Assembly (NCBI RefSeq): GCF_900129445.1
Contig: NZ_FQVT01000003.1
Coordinates: forward strand, 310,001 to 374,000
DNA from: Salegentibacter echinorum
Lineage (GTDB): Bacteria > Bacteroidota > Bacteroidia > Flavobacteriales > Flavobacteriaceae
Length of the DNA: 64,000 nt
Direction of reading: 5' to 3'
Under the pieces are notes generated by a model. That model saw nothing but the letters and a program-made list of their open reading frames with translations. It did no database searches and had not been told where the DNA came from. Positions within the stretch are counted from its first letter, which is position 1. Each line of letters begins with the position of its first letter. Shown here in pieces: positions 27,188-36,494 of the stretch. The position numbers were made by a program, and so were the translations under genes.

Positions 27188-27877
27188 ATGGTAAAGAATA
27201 ATAAAATAGCATTGGTAGTTTTTGATATGGCCGGCACAACGGTTAACGAAAATAATATTGTTTATAAGACATTGCAAAAAGCTATAAACAATGCAGGGTA
27301 CAGTTTAAGTTTAGAATTTGTGTTGAAACACGCGGCAGGAAAGGAGAAAAAGCAGGCCATTATAGATATTCTGGAGCAGGATAATGAAGTAAACGAAGTT
27401 TTGGTTGATACGGTTTTTAATGACTTTAAAGGTTTGTTGGCTACAGCTTATAAAGAAATGGAAGTAAGTACCTATCCTGGTACTACTGAACTTTTTTCGT
27501 TGTTGCGGCGCAATAAGGTAAAGGTGGCTCTTAATACGGGTTATGATCTAAAAACGGCAAGACAACTAGTTAGTAAGCTAAACTGGAGCTCTGGTGTGGA
27601 ATTTGATCTTTTAGTTACGGCTTCTGATGTTGAGAGAGGTAGACCAGAGCCCGAGATGATTTTTTTGGCTATGGAAAAACTAGGTGTTACAGATTCAAAG
27701 CTAGTGGTTAAAATTGGTGATTCTATTATAGATGTTGAAGAAGGTAAAAATGCCAAATGTGGTCTTTCTATAGGTGTTACAACTGGTGCGCATACCCGGG
27801 AGCAAATAGAAACAGCATCTCCAGATTTTATTATTAACTCCTTAATGGAGTTGGAAAATATTTTACTGAAAGCTTAA
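27188..27877 (+). CDS. Phosphonatase-type HAD hydrolase
   Basis: HAD-superfamily enzyme predicted to split the C-P bond of phosphonoacetaldehyde, giving acetaldehyde and phosphate. In 229 aa, HAD motif I is VVFDMAGTTV: nucleophile Asp13 is followed by Ala15, the Asp-x-Ala pattern of phosphonatases instead of Asp-x-Asp of phosphatases. In the cap, GKEKKQAI places Lys54 at the same distance from the nucleophile as the Schiff-base lysine of PhnX (Asp12/Lys53). Motif II is NTGYD, motif III/IV are in GRPEPEMIF and VKIGDSIIDVEEGKNA. It is co-transcribed with the FAD oxidoreductase (5-bp gap) and ends at a bidirectional terminator. Confidence 0.85.
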   Translation: MVKNNKIALVVFDMAGTTVNENNIVYKTLQKAINNAGYSLSLEFVLKHAAGKEKKQAIIDILEQDNEVNEVLVDTVFNDFKGLLATAYKEMEVSTYPGTTELFSLLRRNKVKVALNTGYDLKTARQLVSKLNWSSGVEFDLLVTASDVERGRPEPEMIFLAMEKLGVTDSKLVVKIGDSIIDVEEGKNAKCGLSIGVTTGAHTREQIETASPDFIINSLMELENILLKA

Positions 27878-27901
27878 TTAGTTGTTTTGCTGTTATGCCT
27901 G

Positions 27902-27936
27902 AAAAGCTCCTGGAGATTTACTTTAGGAGCTTTTTT
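27902..27936. terminator. Bidirectional terminator between convergent genes
   Basis: aaaagctcct ... aggagctttttt forms a 10-bp stem with T runs on both strands. It separates the phosphonatase gene (plus) from the XRE-cupin regulator (minus), whose last codons touch the hairpin. Confidence 0.85.
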
Positions 27937-28501
27937 ATATATAGAAATATAAAACTAGCATACTGGATATTTCCTGGCCTAGATTTACGGGGACGTGGGG
28001 AATTCGCCCATCAAAAAATAGGGAATCCCCAGCGTTTAAAAACACTTCTTCTTCGCCGATAATATAGGAACAACTCCCACTGATAATATATTTAAATTCA
28101 AAAGCCTCAGTAACTACTTTCTGTCTTTTAGAGTTTGGGGAGACTGTCAATATAACTGCTTCAAAACCTAAAGAAGAAAGTTGTTTACTAAAGATATGCC
28201 TATAGTGAAAACCTTCGGCTTCATCTTCTTTTTCTATAGTATTATAATCTTTTTCTCTACATAAAATATAACGAGAACCATGGCCCTGGGGCATTCCTAG
28301 AAAAAAATCAGTCACATCTATTTCGAGTGCTTTTATGAGATTGAATAGTACTGGTAGAGATGGTATTGTCCTTCCGTTTTCAACCCTGGAGATCAAACCA
28401 TTGCTCACATCGGCAAGGCAGGCAATATCACTGATAGTCTTTTTTTGCTCTTTACGAATTTCCTTAAGGCGTTTACCTATGCCTATAATAAAATCACTCA
28501 T
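27935..28501 (-). CDS. XRE-family regulator with C-terminal cupin domain
   Basis: 188-aa transcription factor. Residues about 8-62 are an HTH_3 domain (RLKEIRKEQKKTISDIACLA, VSNGLISRVENGRTIPSLP). Residues about 110-185 form a cupin barrel (FEFKYIISGSCSYIIGEEEV, LNAGDSLFFDGRIPH) that should sense a small ligand. It is convergent with the FAD oxidase/phosphonatase pair and 111 bp from the divergent end of the DUF5690 gene, so it most plausibly controls this phosphonate module. A short palindrome tttatat...atataaa at 28510-28530, just upstream of its start, could be an autoregulatory site. Confidence 0.88.
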   Translation of the reverse strand: MSDFIIGIGKRLKEIRKEQKKTISDIACLADVSNGLISRVENGRTIPSLPVLFNLIKALEIDVTDFFLGMPQGHGSRYILCREKDYNTIEKEDEAEGFHYRHIFSKQLSSLGFEAVILTVSPNSKRQKVVTEAFEFKYIISGSCSYIIGEEEVFLNAGDSLFFDGRIPHVPVNLGQEISSMLVLYFYI

Positions 28502-28612
28502 AGATGTATTTTATATGCAATTTATATAAAAAAACACACTTGATACCATCACAGCCTTAAAGATGATCTCATTTTAGGTGTCTTTAGAAATAGTAGTGAA
28601 AAGGAATGTTCA

Positions 28613-29899
28613 CTAATATTGCAACTGAGCATTTTCCCAGTTGGCTTTACGCTGTGATTTGCGGTTAAAATACCAAACGGTAGCACAAACTATTAATAAA
28701 ATAGCTGATGCTGTTTGTATGTTTAGGTCAATGAAGAAATCTACCCAAGAATTGTTATAATTAAAAATCTCCTTTACTAATAATACAGTAACGCTGCCCA
28801 AATACCCAAGAGCATCAGCCGTATAGAATAGGAAACCAACGTTGCCTTTGTACTGCAATAAGGCAATTAAACGTTCAAATAGGAGACAATGAAATAGGAT
28901 GTAAGGCAGATAAATTCCAATTCCGGAGCTTATCATCCAGACCATTGGGGAAATCAAATTTTGTTTAAAAAAACTAGTCGCTAGAAGGATTACTATAGCT
29001 CCTAAACCGGTAAATAACATTCCGGTATTGAAGGCTAGAGCATTATTTCTAATTAAAATACCCAATGCTGTTATAAGCAATACTATAATGGCTACAGGAA
29101 TTTCGCTAATTGTTATAAGGCTTGGCTCTTGCGCATAGCCCAATTCCGCCCAAAATTCTACTACAAAATTATCTCTAAAATCCCGTATTATTGTTAACAG
29201 TATATAAATGATTACTAACCCAGAGAATCCCCAACCATTTTCTAATAGAAATTTCTTCCTTTTTTTGCGATTCATAGGAACCCTTTTAGATCGTTCGGCA
29301 ACATCTAATGCGTTTGGTTTTTTTGACTTCTTTAACATCCATACAGCAAGTATAAAAAACGGAAAGAAAAGGAGTCCGGTAACAAAGGGCATATGGTATT
29401 CATCTACGTTGTATTTTTGTAATAGTATGACGCCAACAGTCTTTACAAGCCCAGTGGAAAAAATAAACGTTGCACTGAGGGCTGCTGCTAGTAACTCTGT
29501 ATTTCTGCGACCTTCTAGATATGACATTACGGCGCCAAAGACAATTCCCAAAGGAAGGCCGTTTAAAAAGAGTGCTATAATTTTAAAGTTTGGAGGTAGA
29601 ACTGCAAAAGCTGCCAACATAGCTAATCCAAAAGAAACTAAAGCTATTAGCCACTGTGTTCTTTTGGTTGGTGACATTTCAGATATTATTTTAATGCCTA
29701 AAAACTTGGATAGCATGTATCCCAATACTTGGCTTATGACCATCGCTGTCTTTGGATTTATATCAAAACCTAAACCCAAATCTACATACTGGCCAGCCAA
29801 AAAAGATTTTCTAACCGCATACATTCCTGTATAGCACAAAAAAGCAGCTGTCATTATCCATGAAGTGGAAACCCAATCTATTCTATTCGACTTTACCAT
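28613..29899 (-). CDS. DUF5690 family MFS-like transporter
   Basis: Integral membrane protein of 428 aa with about 12 hydrophobic segments, and the MFS-like N-terminal features SWIMTAAFLCYTGMYAVRKS, LGYMLSKFLGIK and GLPLGIVFGAVMSYLEGRR. The YAVRK segment near the first helix recalls organophosphate antiporters of the GlpT/UhpT group. DUF5690 proteins have no established substrate. Here it is the only transporter near the FAD oxidase and phosphonatase, so I infer import of a phosphonate such as aminoethylphosphonate. It is transcribed in the same direction as the cupin regulator, probably from its own promoter. Confidence 0.8.
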   Translation of the reverse strand: MVKSNRIDWVSTSWIMTAAFLCYTGMYAVRKSFLAGQYVDLGLGFDINPKTAMVISQVLGYMLSKFLGIKIISEMSPTKRTQWLIALVSFGLAMLAAFAVLPPNFKIIALFLNGLPLGIVFGAVMSYLEGRRNTELLAAALSATFIFSTGLVKTVGVILLQKYNVDEYHMPFVTGLLFFPFFILAVWMLKKSKKPNALDVAERSKRVPMNRKKRKKFLLENGWGFSGLVIIYILLTIIRDFRDNFVVEFWAELGYAQEPSLITISEIPVAIIVLLITALGILIRNNALAFNTGMLFTGLGAIVILLATSFFKQNLISPMVWMISSGIGIYLPYILFHCLLFERLIALLQYKGNVGFLFYTADALGYLGSVTVLLVKEIFNYNNSWVDFFIDLNIQTASAILLIVCATVWYFNRKSQRKANWENAQLQY

Positions 29900-30343
29900 T
29901 GCTAAATACTTATTTGTGTCAGCAAAAGTATTTTCAAGGAGCCTACAGGAGATTAAATCAATGTAAAGTTATCTTTATTATTTCGTATTAGTAAATAAAA
30001 TTTATAAATAGTAAAAAATACAAAGACCTATTAGATTATATTATTTTAAAAAGCAATGTATTATTAGTTTTTAAAATTAATTTTAAAATAGGGCTGGAGC
30101 TTTTAGGAAGCATTAAAGTTTAGCTAATTTAGACTCTTAGATTATGATAAAAGCAAAATAGCTTTTATCGATCTCTTCTTATCTTAGGCTTCTTTTATAT
30201 TTTATTTTATATATTAGCTAAATCAATTTAGCAAATTGTATTTGGATTTTATAACAAAAACTGTGGGAAAATTTAAAAATTAATAAGTGGATTATAAATA
30301 GTGTAGGAAATTGTAATTAGATAATTAATTTAAACTTAAATAT
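29900..30343. other. Regulatory region between phosphonate module and PUL
   Basis: AT-rich divergent region with no gene. It holds the promoter of the DUF5690 gene at the left and, at the right, a LacI-type palindrome 112 bp before fucI. Confidence 0.6.
30217..30232. promoter_or_regulatory. LacI operator site 1 (fucI)
   Basis: gctaaatcaatttagc, a 16-bp palindrome with only the centre mismatched, upstream of fucI. One of five matching sites in the window (others at 34990, 47526, 47575, 53856). Confidence 0.75.
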
Positions 30344-32122
30344 ATGACTTTTAAAACTTTAGTAGGAAATTTACCGAAAATTGGAATACGTCCAGTAATT
30401 GATGGCCGATTAGATGGGGTTCGAGAATCCTTGGAAGATACCACTATGAATATGGCTAAAAATGCGGCTAAATTCTTATCGGAAAACTTAATACATGCTG
30501 ACGGTAGCTCTGTTGAATGTGTTATATCAGATACTTGTATTGGGGGAGTTGCAGAAGCTGCTGCTTCGGCGGACAAATTCGCTAGAGAAGGTGTGGGTGT
30601 TAGTCTTACAGTCACACCTTGCTGGTGCTATGGTACAGAAACTATTGATATGGATCCAACTATACCAAAAGCTATTTGGGGTTTCAACGGAACAGAAAGA
30701 CCAGGCGCCGTATATTTAATGGCAGCGCTAGCCGGCCATAATCAAAAAGGCATTCCGGCATTTAGTATATACGGAAAAGACGTTCAAGATAGTGACGATA
30801 CTACAATTCCTGAAGATGTTCAAAAAAAATTGTTGCTATTTGGGAAAGCGGGATTGGCTGTGGCTACTATGAAAGGTAAATCATATTTATCTATGGGGTC
30901 GGTATCTATGGGAATAGCTGGATCTATTATCGATACTGATTTCTTTGAAAGTTACTTAGGCATGCGCTGCGAAAACATTGATATGTCTGAGTTCATTAGA
31001 AGAATCGAAAAAGAAATTTATGACAAAGAAGAATATGAAAGAGCACTGGCATGGACAAAAGCTAATTGTAAGGAAGGCAAAAACTATAATCCATCTGAAA
31101 AATTAAAATCTAGAGAAGCACTGGATGAAGATTGGGAGTTTGTCGTTAAAATGGCGTTGATTGGTCGTGATTTAATGATTGGAAATCCTAAGCTTAAAGA
31201 AATAGGCTACGCCGAGGAAGCACAAGGCAGGAATGCTATTGCAGCTGGATTCCAGGGGCAACGCCAATGGACGGATTATTTTCCTAATGGTGATTTTATG
31301 GAAGCTATTTTAACCTCATCTTTCGACTGGAATGGTATTCGGCAACCTTTTATGCTAGCTACTGAAAACGATAGTCTCAATGGTATTTCTATGTTATTTG
31401 GACATTTAATTACGGGGGCTGCACAAATATTTAGTGATGTACGTACTTATTGGAGTCCGGAGTCTGTAAAACGTGTTACAGGGCATACCCTCACCGGTGA
31501 TGCCGCTAATGGTTTTATACACTTAATTAATTCTGGAGCCTCGGCACTTGATGGAACAGGTCAGCAAACTATAGATGGAAAACCTGCCATGAAACCCTGG
31601 TGGGATATTACTGAAAATGAAGTTGAGAAATGTTTAGAAAATACCACTTGGGGGCCTGGTATGTTAGAGTACTTTAGAGGGGGAGGATACTCTTCAACTT
31701 TTAAAACAAGAGGTAGTATGCCAGTTACCATGTGCCGTATCAATTTAGTGAAAGGTGTCGGCCCAGTACTGCAAATAGCTGAAGGGGAAACTATTGAGTT
31801 GCCAGAAGATGTTCATGATGCATTAAACGAAAGAACAAACCCTACCTGGCCTACAACCTGGTTTGTTCCTAATTTAACCGGAAGCGGACCCTTTAAAGAT
31901 GTTTATAGTGTAATGGCAAATTGGGGTGCTAACCACGGCGCATTTACATACGGACACATTGGAGCTGATTTAATTACCTTAGCGTCTATGCTACGAATTC
32001 CGGTTAATATGCACAATGTTTCTGAAGATAGAATTTTCCGTCCGAGTGCCTGGGCATCATTTGGAATGGAAAAAGAGGGGGCTGATTATAGAGCTTGTAG
32101 TACATATGGGTCATTATATTAG
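30344..32122 (+). CDS. fucI: L-fucose isomerase
   Basis: Mn-dependent cytoplasmic ketol isomerase converting L-fucose to L-fuculose (also D-arabinose to D-ribulose). 592 aa, normal family length. The opening [18 protein letters not shown], the substrate-binding [17 protein letters not shown], the metal-binding [13 protein letters not shown] (Glu and Asp ligands) and the C-terminal [14 protein letters not shown] and [17 protein letters not shown] are FucI signatures. First gene of the PUL, behind a LacI-type operator, followed 18 bp later by the kinase gene. Confidence 0.96.
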   Translation: MTFKTLVGNLPKIGIRPVIDGRLDGVRESLEDTTMNMAKNAAKFLSENLIHADGSSVECVISDTCIGGVAEAAASADKFAREGVGVSLTVTPCWCYGTETIDMDPTIPKAIWGFNGTERPGAVYLMAALAGHNQKGIPAFSIYGKDVQDSDDTTIPEDVQKKLLLFGKAGLAVATMKGKSYLSMGSVSMGIAGSIIDTDFFESYLGMRCENIDMSEFIRRIEKEIYDKEEYERALAWTKANCKEGKNYNPSEKLKSREALDEDWEFVVKMALIGRDLMIGNPKLKEIGYAEEAQGRNAIAAGFQGQRQWTDYFPNGDFMEAILTSSFDWNGIRQPFMLATENDSLNGISMLFGHLITGAAQIFSDVRTYWSPESVKRVTGHTLTGDAANGFIHLINSGASALDGTGQQTIDGKPAMKPWWDITENEVEKCLENTTWGPGMLEYFRGGGYSSTFKTRGSMPVTMCRINLVKGVGPVLQIAEGETIELPEDVHDALNERTNPTWPTTWFVPNLTGSGPFKDVYSVMANWGANHGAFTYGHIGADLITLASMLRIPVNMHNVSEDRIFRPSAWASFGMEKEGADYRACSTYGSLY

Positions 32123-32140
32123 TTATTTAAATTGCGGATT

Positions 32141-33802
32141 ATGAGAAATCAGTATGTGATTGGTATAGATTACGGAAGCGATTCTGTGAGAGCTATGGTT
32201 GTAAATGCCCTAAACGGCGAAGAAATTGCCATTTCAGAAAAAAAATATACAAGATGGAATAAGGGGTTGTACTGCGACCCCTTAAAAAATAGATATCGCC
32301 AACATCCTTTAGATTATATAGAAGGATTGGAAGAAGTTGTTAGGGATGTCTTAGATAAGTGTGATAAAAATATTATTGAGAATATTACTGGATTGGGATT
32401 TGATACTACGGGAAGTACACCTGCTTTAGTTGATAATGAGGGTTTACCTTTAGCGTTAAGAGAGGAATTTTTGGAGAATCCTAACGGGATGTTTGTTTTA
32501 TGGAAAGATCATACAGCAATAAAAGAAGCGGAAGAAATTAACGATCTAGCTCAGAAATGGAAAATAGATTATACTAAATATGTAGGCGGGATTTATTCTT
32601 CTGAATGGGTATGGGCTAAAATGTTGCATGTTCTTAGAGATGATGATTCTATAAGAGAAGAAGCTTTTTCCTGGGTAGAACATTGTGATTGGATGCCAGC
32701 TCTTGTTACAGGAAATACCAAACCTCAAGAAATAAAACGAAGTCGTTGTGCCGCAGGGCACAAAGCAATGTGGCATGAAGAGTGGGGTGGGCTTCCTTCT
32801 TCAGATTTTTTAGAAACTTTGGATCCGTTGTTGATAGGGTTCAGGGAAAGATTATATAATGATACCTTTACAAGTGATACTATTGTAGGTAATTTATCAC
32901 CAGAATGGGCCGATAGGTTAGGCTTGAGTCCTAATGTAAAAGTTGGTGTTGGTATTCTCGATGCGCATGCCGGGGCCGTTGGAGGCGAAGTAAAACCTGG
33001 TTCGTTGTTAAGAGTTATTGGAACTTCTACTTGTGATATTATGGTGGTTCCTTTTAATGAAATTAATAATAAGTTAATTCCAGGAATTTGTGGACAAGTT
33101 GACGGTTCTGTAATTCCAAATTTTGTTGGCTTAGAAGCCGGACAAAGTGCTTTTGGTGATATTTACGCATGGTTTCGGAGGGTTTTAGCCTGGCCATTAT
33201 CATTGATGGAAGATGAAAATCAGCAAAAGAGATTAGAAGATGATATAATAGCTCAGCTTTCTGAGGAAGCTGCTAAACTCCCTGTTTCCAAAAATGATGT
33301 AATTGCAACTGATTGGTTAAATGGGCGAAGATCTCCAGATGCTGATCAATCTTTAAAAGGTACAATTTCAGGCTTAACATTAGGGACTAATGCACCAATG
33401 ATCTTTAAAGCTCTTGTAGAGGCAACTGCTTTTGGATCTAAGGCCATTGTAGATAGATTAATCGAAAATGATATAGGAATAAACGAAATAATAACATTAG
33501 GTGGGGTTAGCAAAAAATCAGATTTTGTGATGCAAACTTTATCTAATGTGATCAATATACCCATCAAATTATCAAAATCTAATGAAACTTGTGCATTAGG
33601 CTCTGCTATATTTACTTCTGTTGTAATAGGGGTGCACAATACGGTACAGGAGGCTCAAAAAGCTATGGGAAGTGGTATGGAAAAAGTATATTTACCAGAC
33701 TCTGAGAAGGCATCTACATATGCTTATAAGTATAAAAAATATCTGGAATTAGGTGTTTCAAAAGTATCCGAAACCAGAGCATGTCAAGATTCGATAATTT
33801 AA
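32141..33802 (+). CDS. araB: FGGY-family carbohydrate kinase, ribulokinase (AraB) type
   Basis: ATP-dependent sugar kinase of about 553 aa. The N-terminal phosphate-binding motif is IGIDYGSDSVRAMVVNA; further AraB-like segments are GLGFDTTGSTPALVD, WKDHTA, SSEWVWAKMLHVL, RCAAGHKAMWHEEWGG and the C-terminal TLGGVSKKSDFVMQTLSN. A TTG at 32132 would add three residues; the ATG at 32141 seems more natural. By family it would phosphorylate L-ribulose, but its position behind fucI means it probably phosphorylates L-fuculose (or D-ribulose from D-arabinose). No aldolase gene is present in the window, so the lower pathway lies elsewhere. Confidence 0.88.
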   Translation: MRNQYVIGIDYGSDSVRAMVVNALNGEEIAISEKKYTRWNKGLYCDPLKNRYRQHPLDYIEGLEEVVRDVLDKCDKNIIENITGLGFDTTGSTPALVDNEGLPLALREEFLENPNGMFVLWKDHTAIKEAEEINDLAQKWKIDYTKYVGGIYSSEWVWAKMLHVLRDDDSIREEAFSWVEHCDWMPALVTGNTKPQEIKRSRCAAGHKAMWHEEWGGLPSSDFLETLDPLLIGFRERLYNDTFTSDTIVGNLSPEWADRLGLSPNVKVGVGILDAHAGAVGGEVKPGSLLRVIGTSTCDIMVVPFNEINNKLIPGICGQVDGSVIPNFVGLEAGQSAFGDIYAWFRRVLAWPLSLMEDENQQKRLEDDIIAQLSEEAAKLPVSKNDVIATDWLNGRRSPDADQSLKGTISGLTLGTNAPMIFKALVEATAFGSKAIVDRLIENDIGINEIITLGGVSKKSDFVMQTLSNVINIPIKLSKSNETCALGSAIFTSVVIGVHNTVQEAQKAMGSGMEKVYLPDSEKASTYAYKYKKYLELGVSKVSETRACQDSII

Positions 33803-33929
33803 AATATTTCGCGGCTTATCTCGTTTAAATAATATTTCTATTATATGCTTAGGTCTAATGCTAAGATTTTTATACTTTTCCAATTCATCCTGTAAAATGA
33901 AATTATTAAATAGTTAATAAAGCAACCTT

Positions 33930-34934
33930 GTGAAAAAAGTTAGTCTGGCAGATATATCTAAAGAGTTGGGTGTTTCTAAAACTTTGGTTTCATTCGTTAT
34001 GAATGGTAGAGCTAAAGAGAAAAGAATCAATGATGAGGTGGCTGAAAAGGTTCTTGCTAAAGCAAAGGAACTAGGTTATAAAGCTGATTACCTGGCTAGA
34101 GCTATGCGTACTGGAAAATCCCAAACTATAGGATTAGTGATGGCGGATATATCCAATACATTTTTTTCAAAATTAGCAAGGAGTATTGAAAATGAGGCGG
34201 CAGAACACGGATATAATGTGATTTTCGGTAGTTCAGATGAAAATCATCGCAAATCAGGTAAATTAATTGATGTCTTTAAGGATAAACGGGTAGATGGCCT
34301 AATTATTTGCCCTACTATAGGAGATATAACTCATATCAAAAAATTGAATAAAGAAAGATATCCATATGTTTTGGTAGATAGATACTTTAATGAAGTCTCT
34401 TCTAATCACGTTGTTGTTGATAATTATAATGGTTCGTTTAAAATTGTGGAAGATCAAATTCAAATGGGGAGAAAAAGAATTGCTTTTGTTAATTTTAATG
34501 TAGAACTAATTAATATGACAGAACGTTTTAACGGATATATAGATGCTCTAAAATCATATGGATATAAATATGATAGTTCAATTGTAAAAAACGTAAGTTT
34601 TAAAAATATTGAAAAGGAGACTTATCTTGCAATGAAGGAATTAATGAAAATCACGCCAAAAATTGATACTATTTATTTTTCAAATAACCGTTTAGCTTTT
34701 CTAGGAATAAAATATCTCTTTGAAAATAATACTATAAACTTTAAAAAATTAAAATTAGCTTCATTTGATAATTACGAATTTATGCACTTACTGCAGGTAC
34801 CAATTAAATTTGGAGTCCAGCCTATAGAAGAGTTGGGGAAATCGGCTGTAGATTCTATTATGAAACAAATAAATGAAGAATCAGGGGGGGTGGAACACGT
34901 TAAACTTCCTTTAGATATATCTTTCCTAAATTAA
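33930..34934 (+). CDS. LacI-family transcriptional regulator of the fucose PUL
   Basis: 334-aa sugar-responsive regulator with GTG start (33930). HTH domain at residues 1-55 (VSLADISKELGVSKTLVSFV, then the hinge RAMRTGKSQTIG), and a periplasmic-binding-protein-like effector domain (about 60-330: LVMADISNTFFSKLARSIE, DGLIICPTIG, PYVLVDRYF, FGVQPIEELGKSAVDSI). It lies between the kinase and fucP, and five similar palindromes in front of fucI, fucP, susC and elsewhere are its probable operators. The inducer is likely L-fucose, L-fuculose or a phosphorylated derivative; whether it represses or activates is not visible. Confidence 0.9.
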   Translation: MKKVSLADISKELGVSKTLVSFVMNGRAKEKRINDEVAEKVLAKAKELGYKADYLARAMRTGKSQTIGLVMADISNTFFSKLARSIENEAAEHGYNVIFGSSDENHRKSGKLIDVFKDKRVDGLIICPTIGDITHIKKLNKERYPYVLVDRYFNEVSSNHVVVDNYNGSFKIVEDQIQMGRKRIAFVNFNVELINMTERFNGYIDALKSYGYKYDSSIVKNVSFKNIEKETYLAMKELMKITPKIDTIYFSNNRLAFLGIKYLFENNTINFKKLKLASFDNYEFMHLLQVPIKFGVQPIEELGKSAVDSIMKQINEESGGVEHVKLPLDISFLN

Positions 34935-34989
34935 TTTTAAGAAATAATTATGAATTAATTTTAATTATTAAAGAAAGAATCGCATTTTA

Positions 34990-35005
34990 GCTAAATCGAT
35001 TAAGC
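34990..35005. promoter_or_regulatory. LacI operator site 2 (fucP)
   Basis: gctaaatcgattaagc, one mismatch from the perfect palindrome gctaaatcgatttagc, in the 184-bp gap between the lacI-type gene and fucP. Confidence 0.75.
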
Positions 35006-35118
35006 AATTATAATGATATTCACCTAAAAATTGAATTTTAAAATTTTAATGAAAATTTAATGAATTTGAATAATGAAATATATCAACACTGAATTGACTT
35101 GATTATTAAACTGAAGCA

Positions 35119-36459
35119 ATGGATAAATATAGGGAAGAATATAAGCGTACCTTTAAAGATGAGCAAATTCTGGATTGTAGTAAGGTCCCGGTGGTTACAA
35201 AGGATAAAATTATTCCATTTATTCTAATTACTTCATTATTCGCTTTATGGGGATTTGCTAATGATATTACTAATCCAATGGTTTCTGCATTTAAAAAAGT
35301 TATGGAATTAGATAATTTTAAAGCATCTTTAGTGCAACTTGCATTTTACGGAGGATATGGAACCATGGCATTACCGGCTGCAATTTTTATAAAAAAATAT
35401 TCTTATAAGAAAGGTATCTTAACAGGTTTAGCTCTTTATGCAATTGGAGCACTATTATTTTATCCCGCAGCAGTATATCAGGAATATTTTTACTTTTTAC
35501 TAGCCTTATATATTTTAACTTTTGGTCTGGCCTTTTTAGAGACGACGGCCAATCCCTATATTTTAGCAATGGGAGATGAACGAACATCAACCCGGCGTTT
35601 AAACCTGGCGCAAGCTTTTAATCCTATTGGTGCTCTTGCTGGGCTTTATGTTGCTCAGACTTTTGTTTTAGGAGCTTTGCAATCTGACGATGTAAATTTT
35701 TTAGCATTAAGTGATGAAGCTAAATCTTTGATTAAAACATCTGATTTGTTAGTGATAAGGGATCCATATGTAGGCTTGGGCGTTTTTGTATTGTTGATGT
35801 TAGTGGTTATTGCTTTTGTGAAAATGCCTGAATACACTGAAAATAAAAAATCTAATGTTTGGAGTGGGATAAAAAGGTTGTTTAAAAAAGAGCGCTTTGT
35901 TGGCGGGGTGATAGCACAAACATTTTATGTGGGAGCACAAATAATGTGTTGGACCTATATTTATCAATATGCAGAAGTTTTAGGAATTAACAATCAAACT
36001 ACAGTTTATTATGCTATGTCTGCTTTAGGTGTATTTTTAGGAGGACGTTGGATTTGTACATTTCTATTAAAGTATATCAACTCAGCTAAACTACTTTTTT
36101 TTCTATCCTTGGGAGCTATTGTCTTTACTCTTGGAGCTATATTTATAAAGGGAATGGGAGGCTTATATAGTTTAGTAGCTATTTCATTTTGTATGTCTTT
36201 AATGTTTCCAACAATATACGGAATCGCCTTAATGGGTTTAGGTGATGATGCTAAATACGGTTCAGCATTTTTAGTAATGGCAATTGTAGGTGGTGCAATA
36301 ATGCCATCATTGCAAGGGTTAATTTTAGATATTGGTGGTCCCGGGTACAATGACGTTGCGATTTTAGGGGTCCCTGAAGTGAATTTCTCTTTTATTTTAC
36401 CATTAATCTGCTATTTGATAGTTGCCTTATATGGATACAGAGCAATAAATTACAAATGA
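35119..36459 (+). CDS. fucP: L-fucose:H+ symporter, MFS
   Basis: Inner-membrane proton-coupled sugar permease, 446 aa with 12 hydrophobic segments after a polar N-terminus of about 30 residues. FucP/GluP-family features: LFALWGFANDITNPMVSAFK in helix 1, LAFYGGYGTMALPAAIF, FLETTANPYILAMGDER and LNLAQAFNPIGALAG. The acidic Asp of the ALWGFANDIT segment corresponds to the proton-coupling residue of FucP. It has its own LacI-type operator and probably heads the transcript that continues through the hydrolase genes to the terminator at 47.38 kb. Confidence 0.93.
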   Translation: MDKYREEYKRTFKDEQILDCSKVPVVTKDKIIPFILITSLFALWGFANDITNPMVSAFKKVMELDNFKASLVQLAFYGGYGTMALPAAIFIKKYSYKKGILTGLALYAIGALLFYPAAVYQEYFYFLLALYILTFGLAFLETTANPYILAMGDERTSTRRLNLAQAFNPIGALAGLYVAQTFVLGALQSDDVNFLALSDEAKSLIKTSDLLVIRDPYVGLGVFVLLMLVVIAFVKMPEYTENKKSNVWSGIKRLFKKERFVGGVIAQTFYVGAQIMCWTYIYQYAEVLGINNQTTVYYAMSALGVFLGGRWICTFLLKYINSAKLLFFLSLGAIVFTLGAIFIKGMGGLYSLVAISFCMSLMFPTIYGIALMGLGDDAKYGSAFLVMAIVGGAIMPSLQGLILDIGGPGYNDVAILGVPEVNFSFILPLICYLIVALYGYRAINYK

Positions 36460-36494
36460 ACATAGAGGACTATTCTTGAAATCGAGTTTCAGTT

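Noticed and set aside
30114-30136. tttagctaatttagac as a sixth LacI operator
   Set aside because: Only one half-site resembles the consensus and the spacing is wrong.
33811-33840. ttcgcggcttatctcgttta as a fourth copy of the two-palindrome repeat
   Set aside because: Only the second palindrome is loosely matched; the actcgataat partner about 70 bp upstream is absent.
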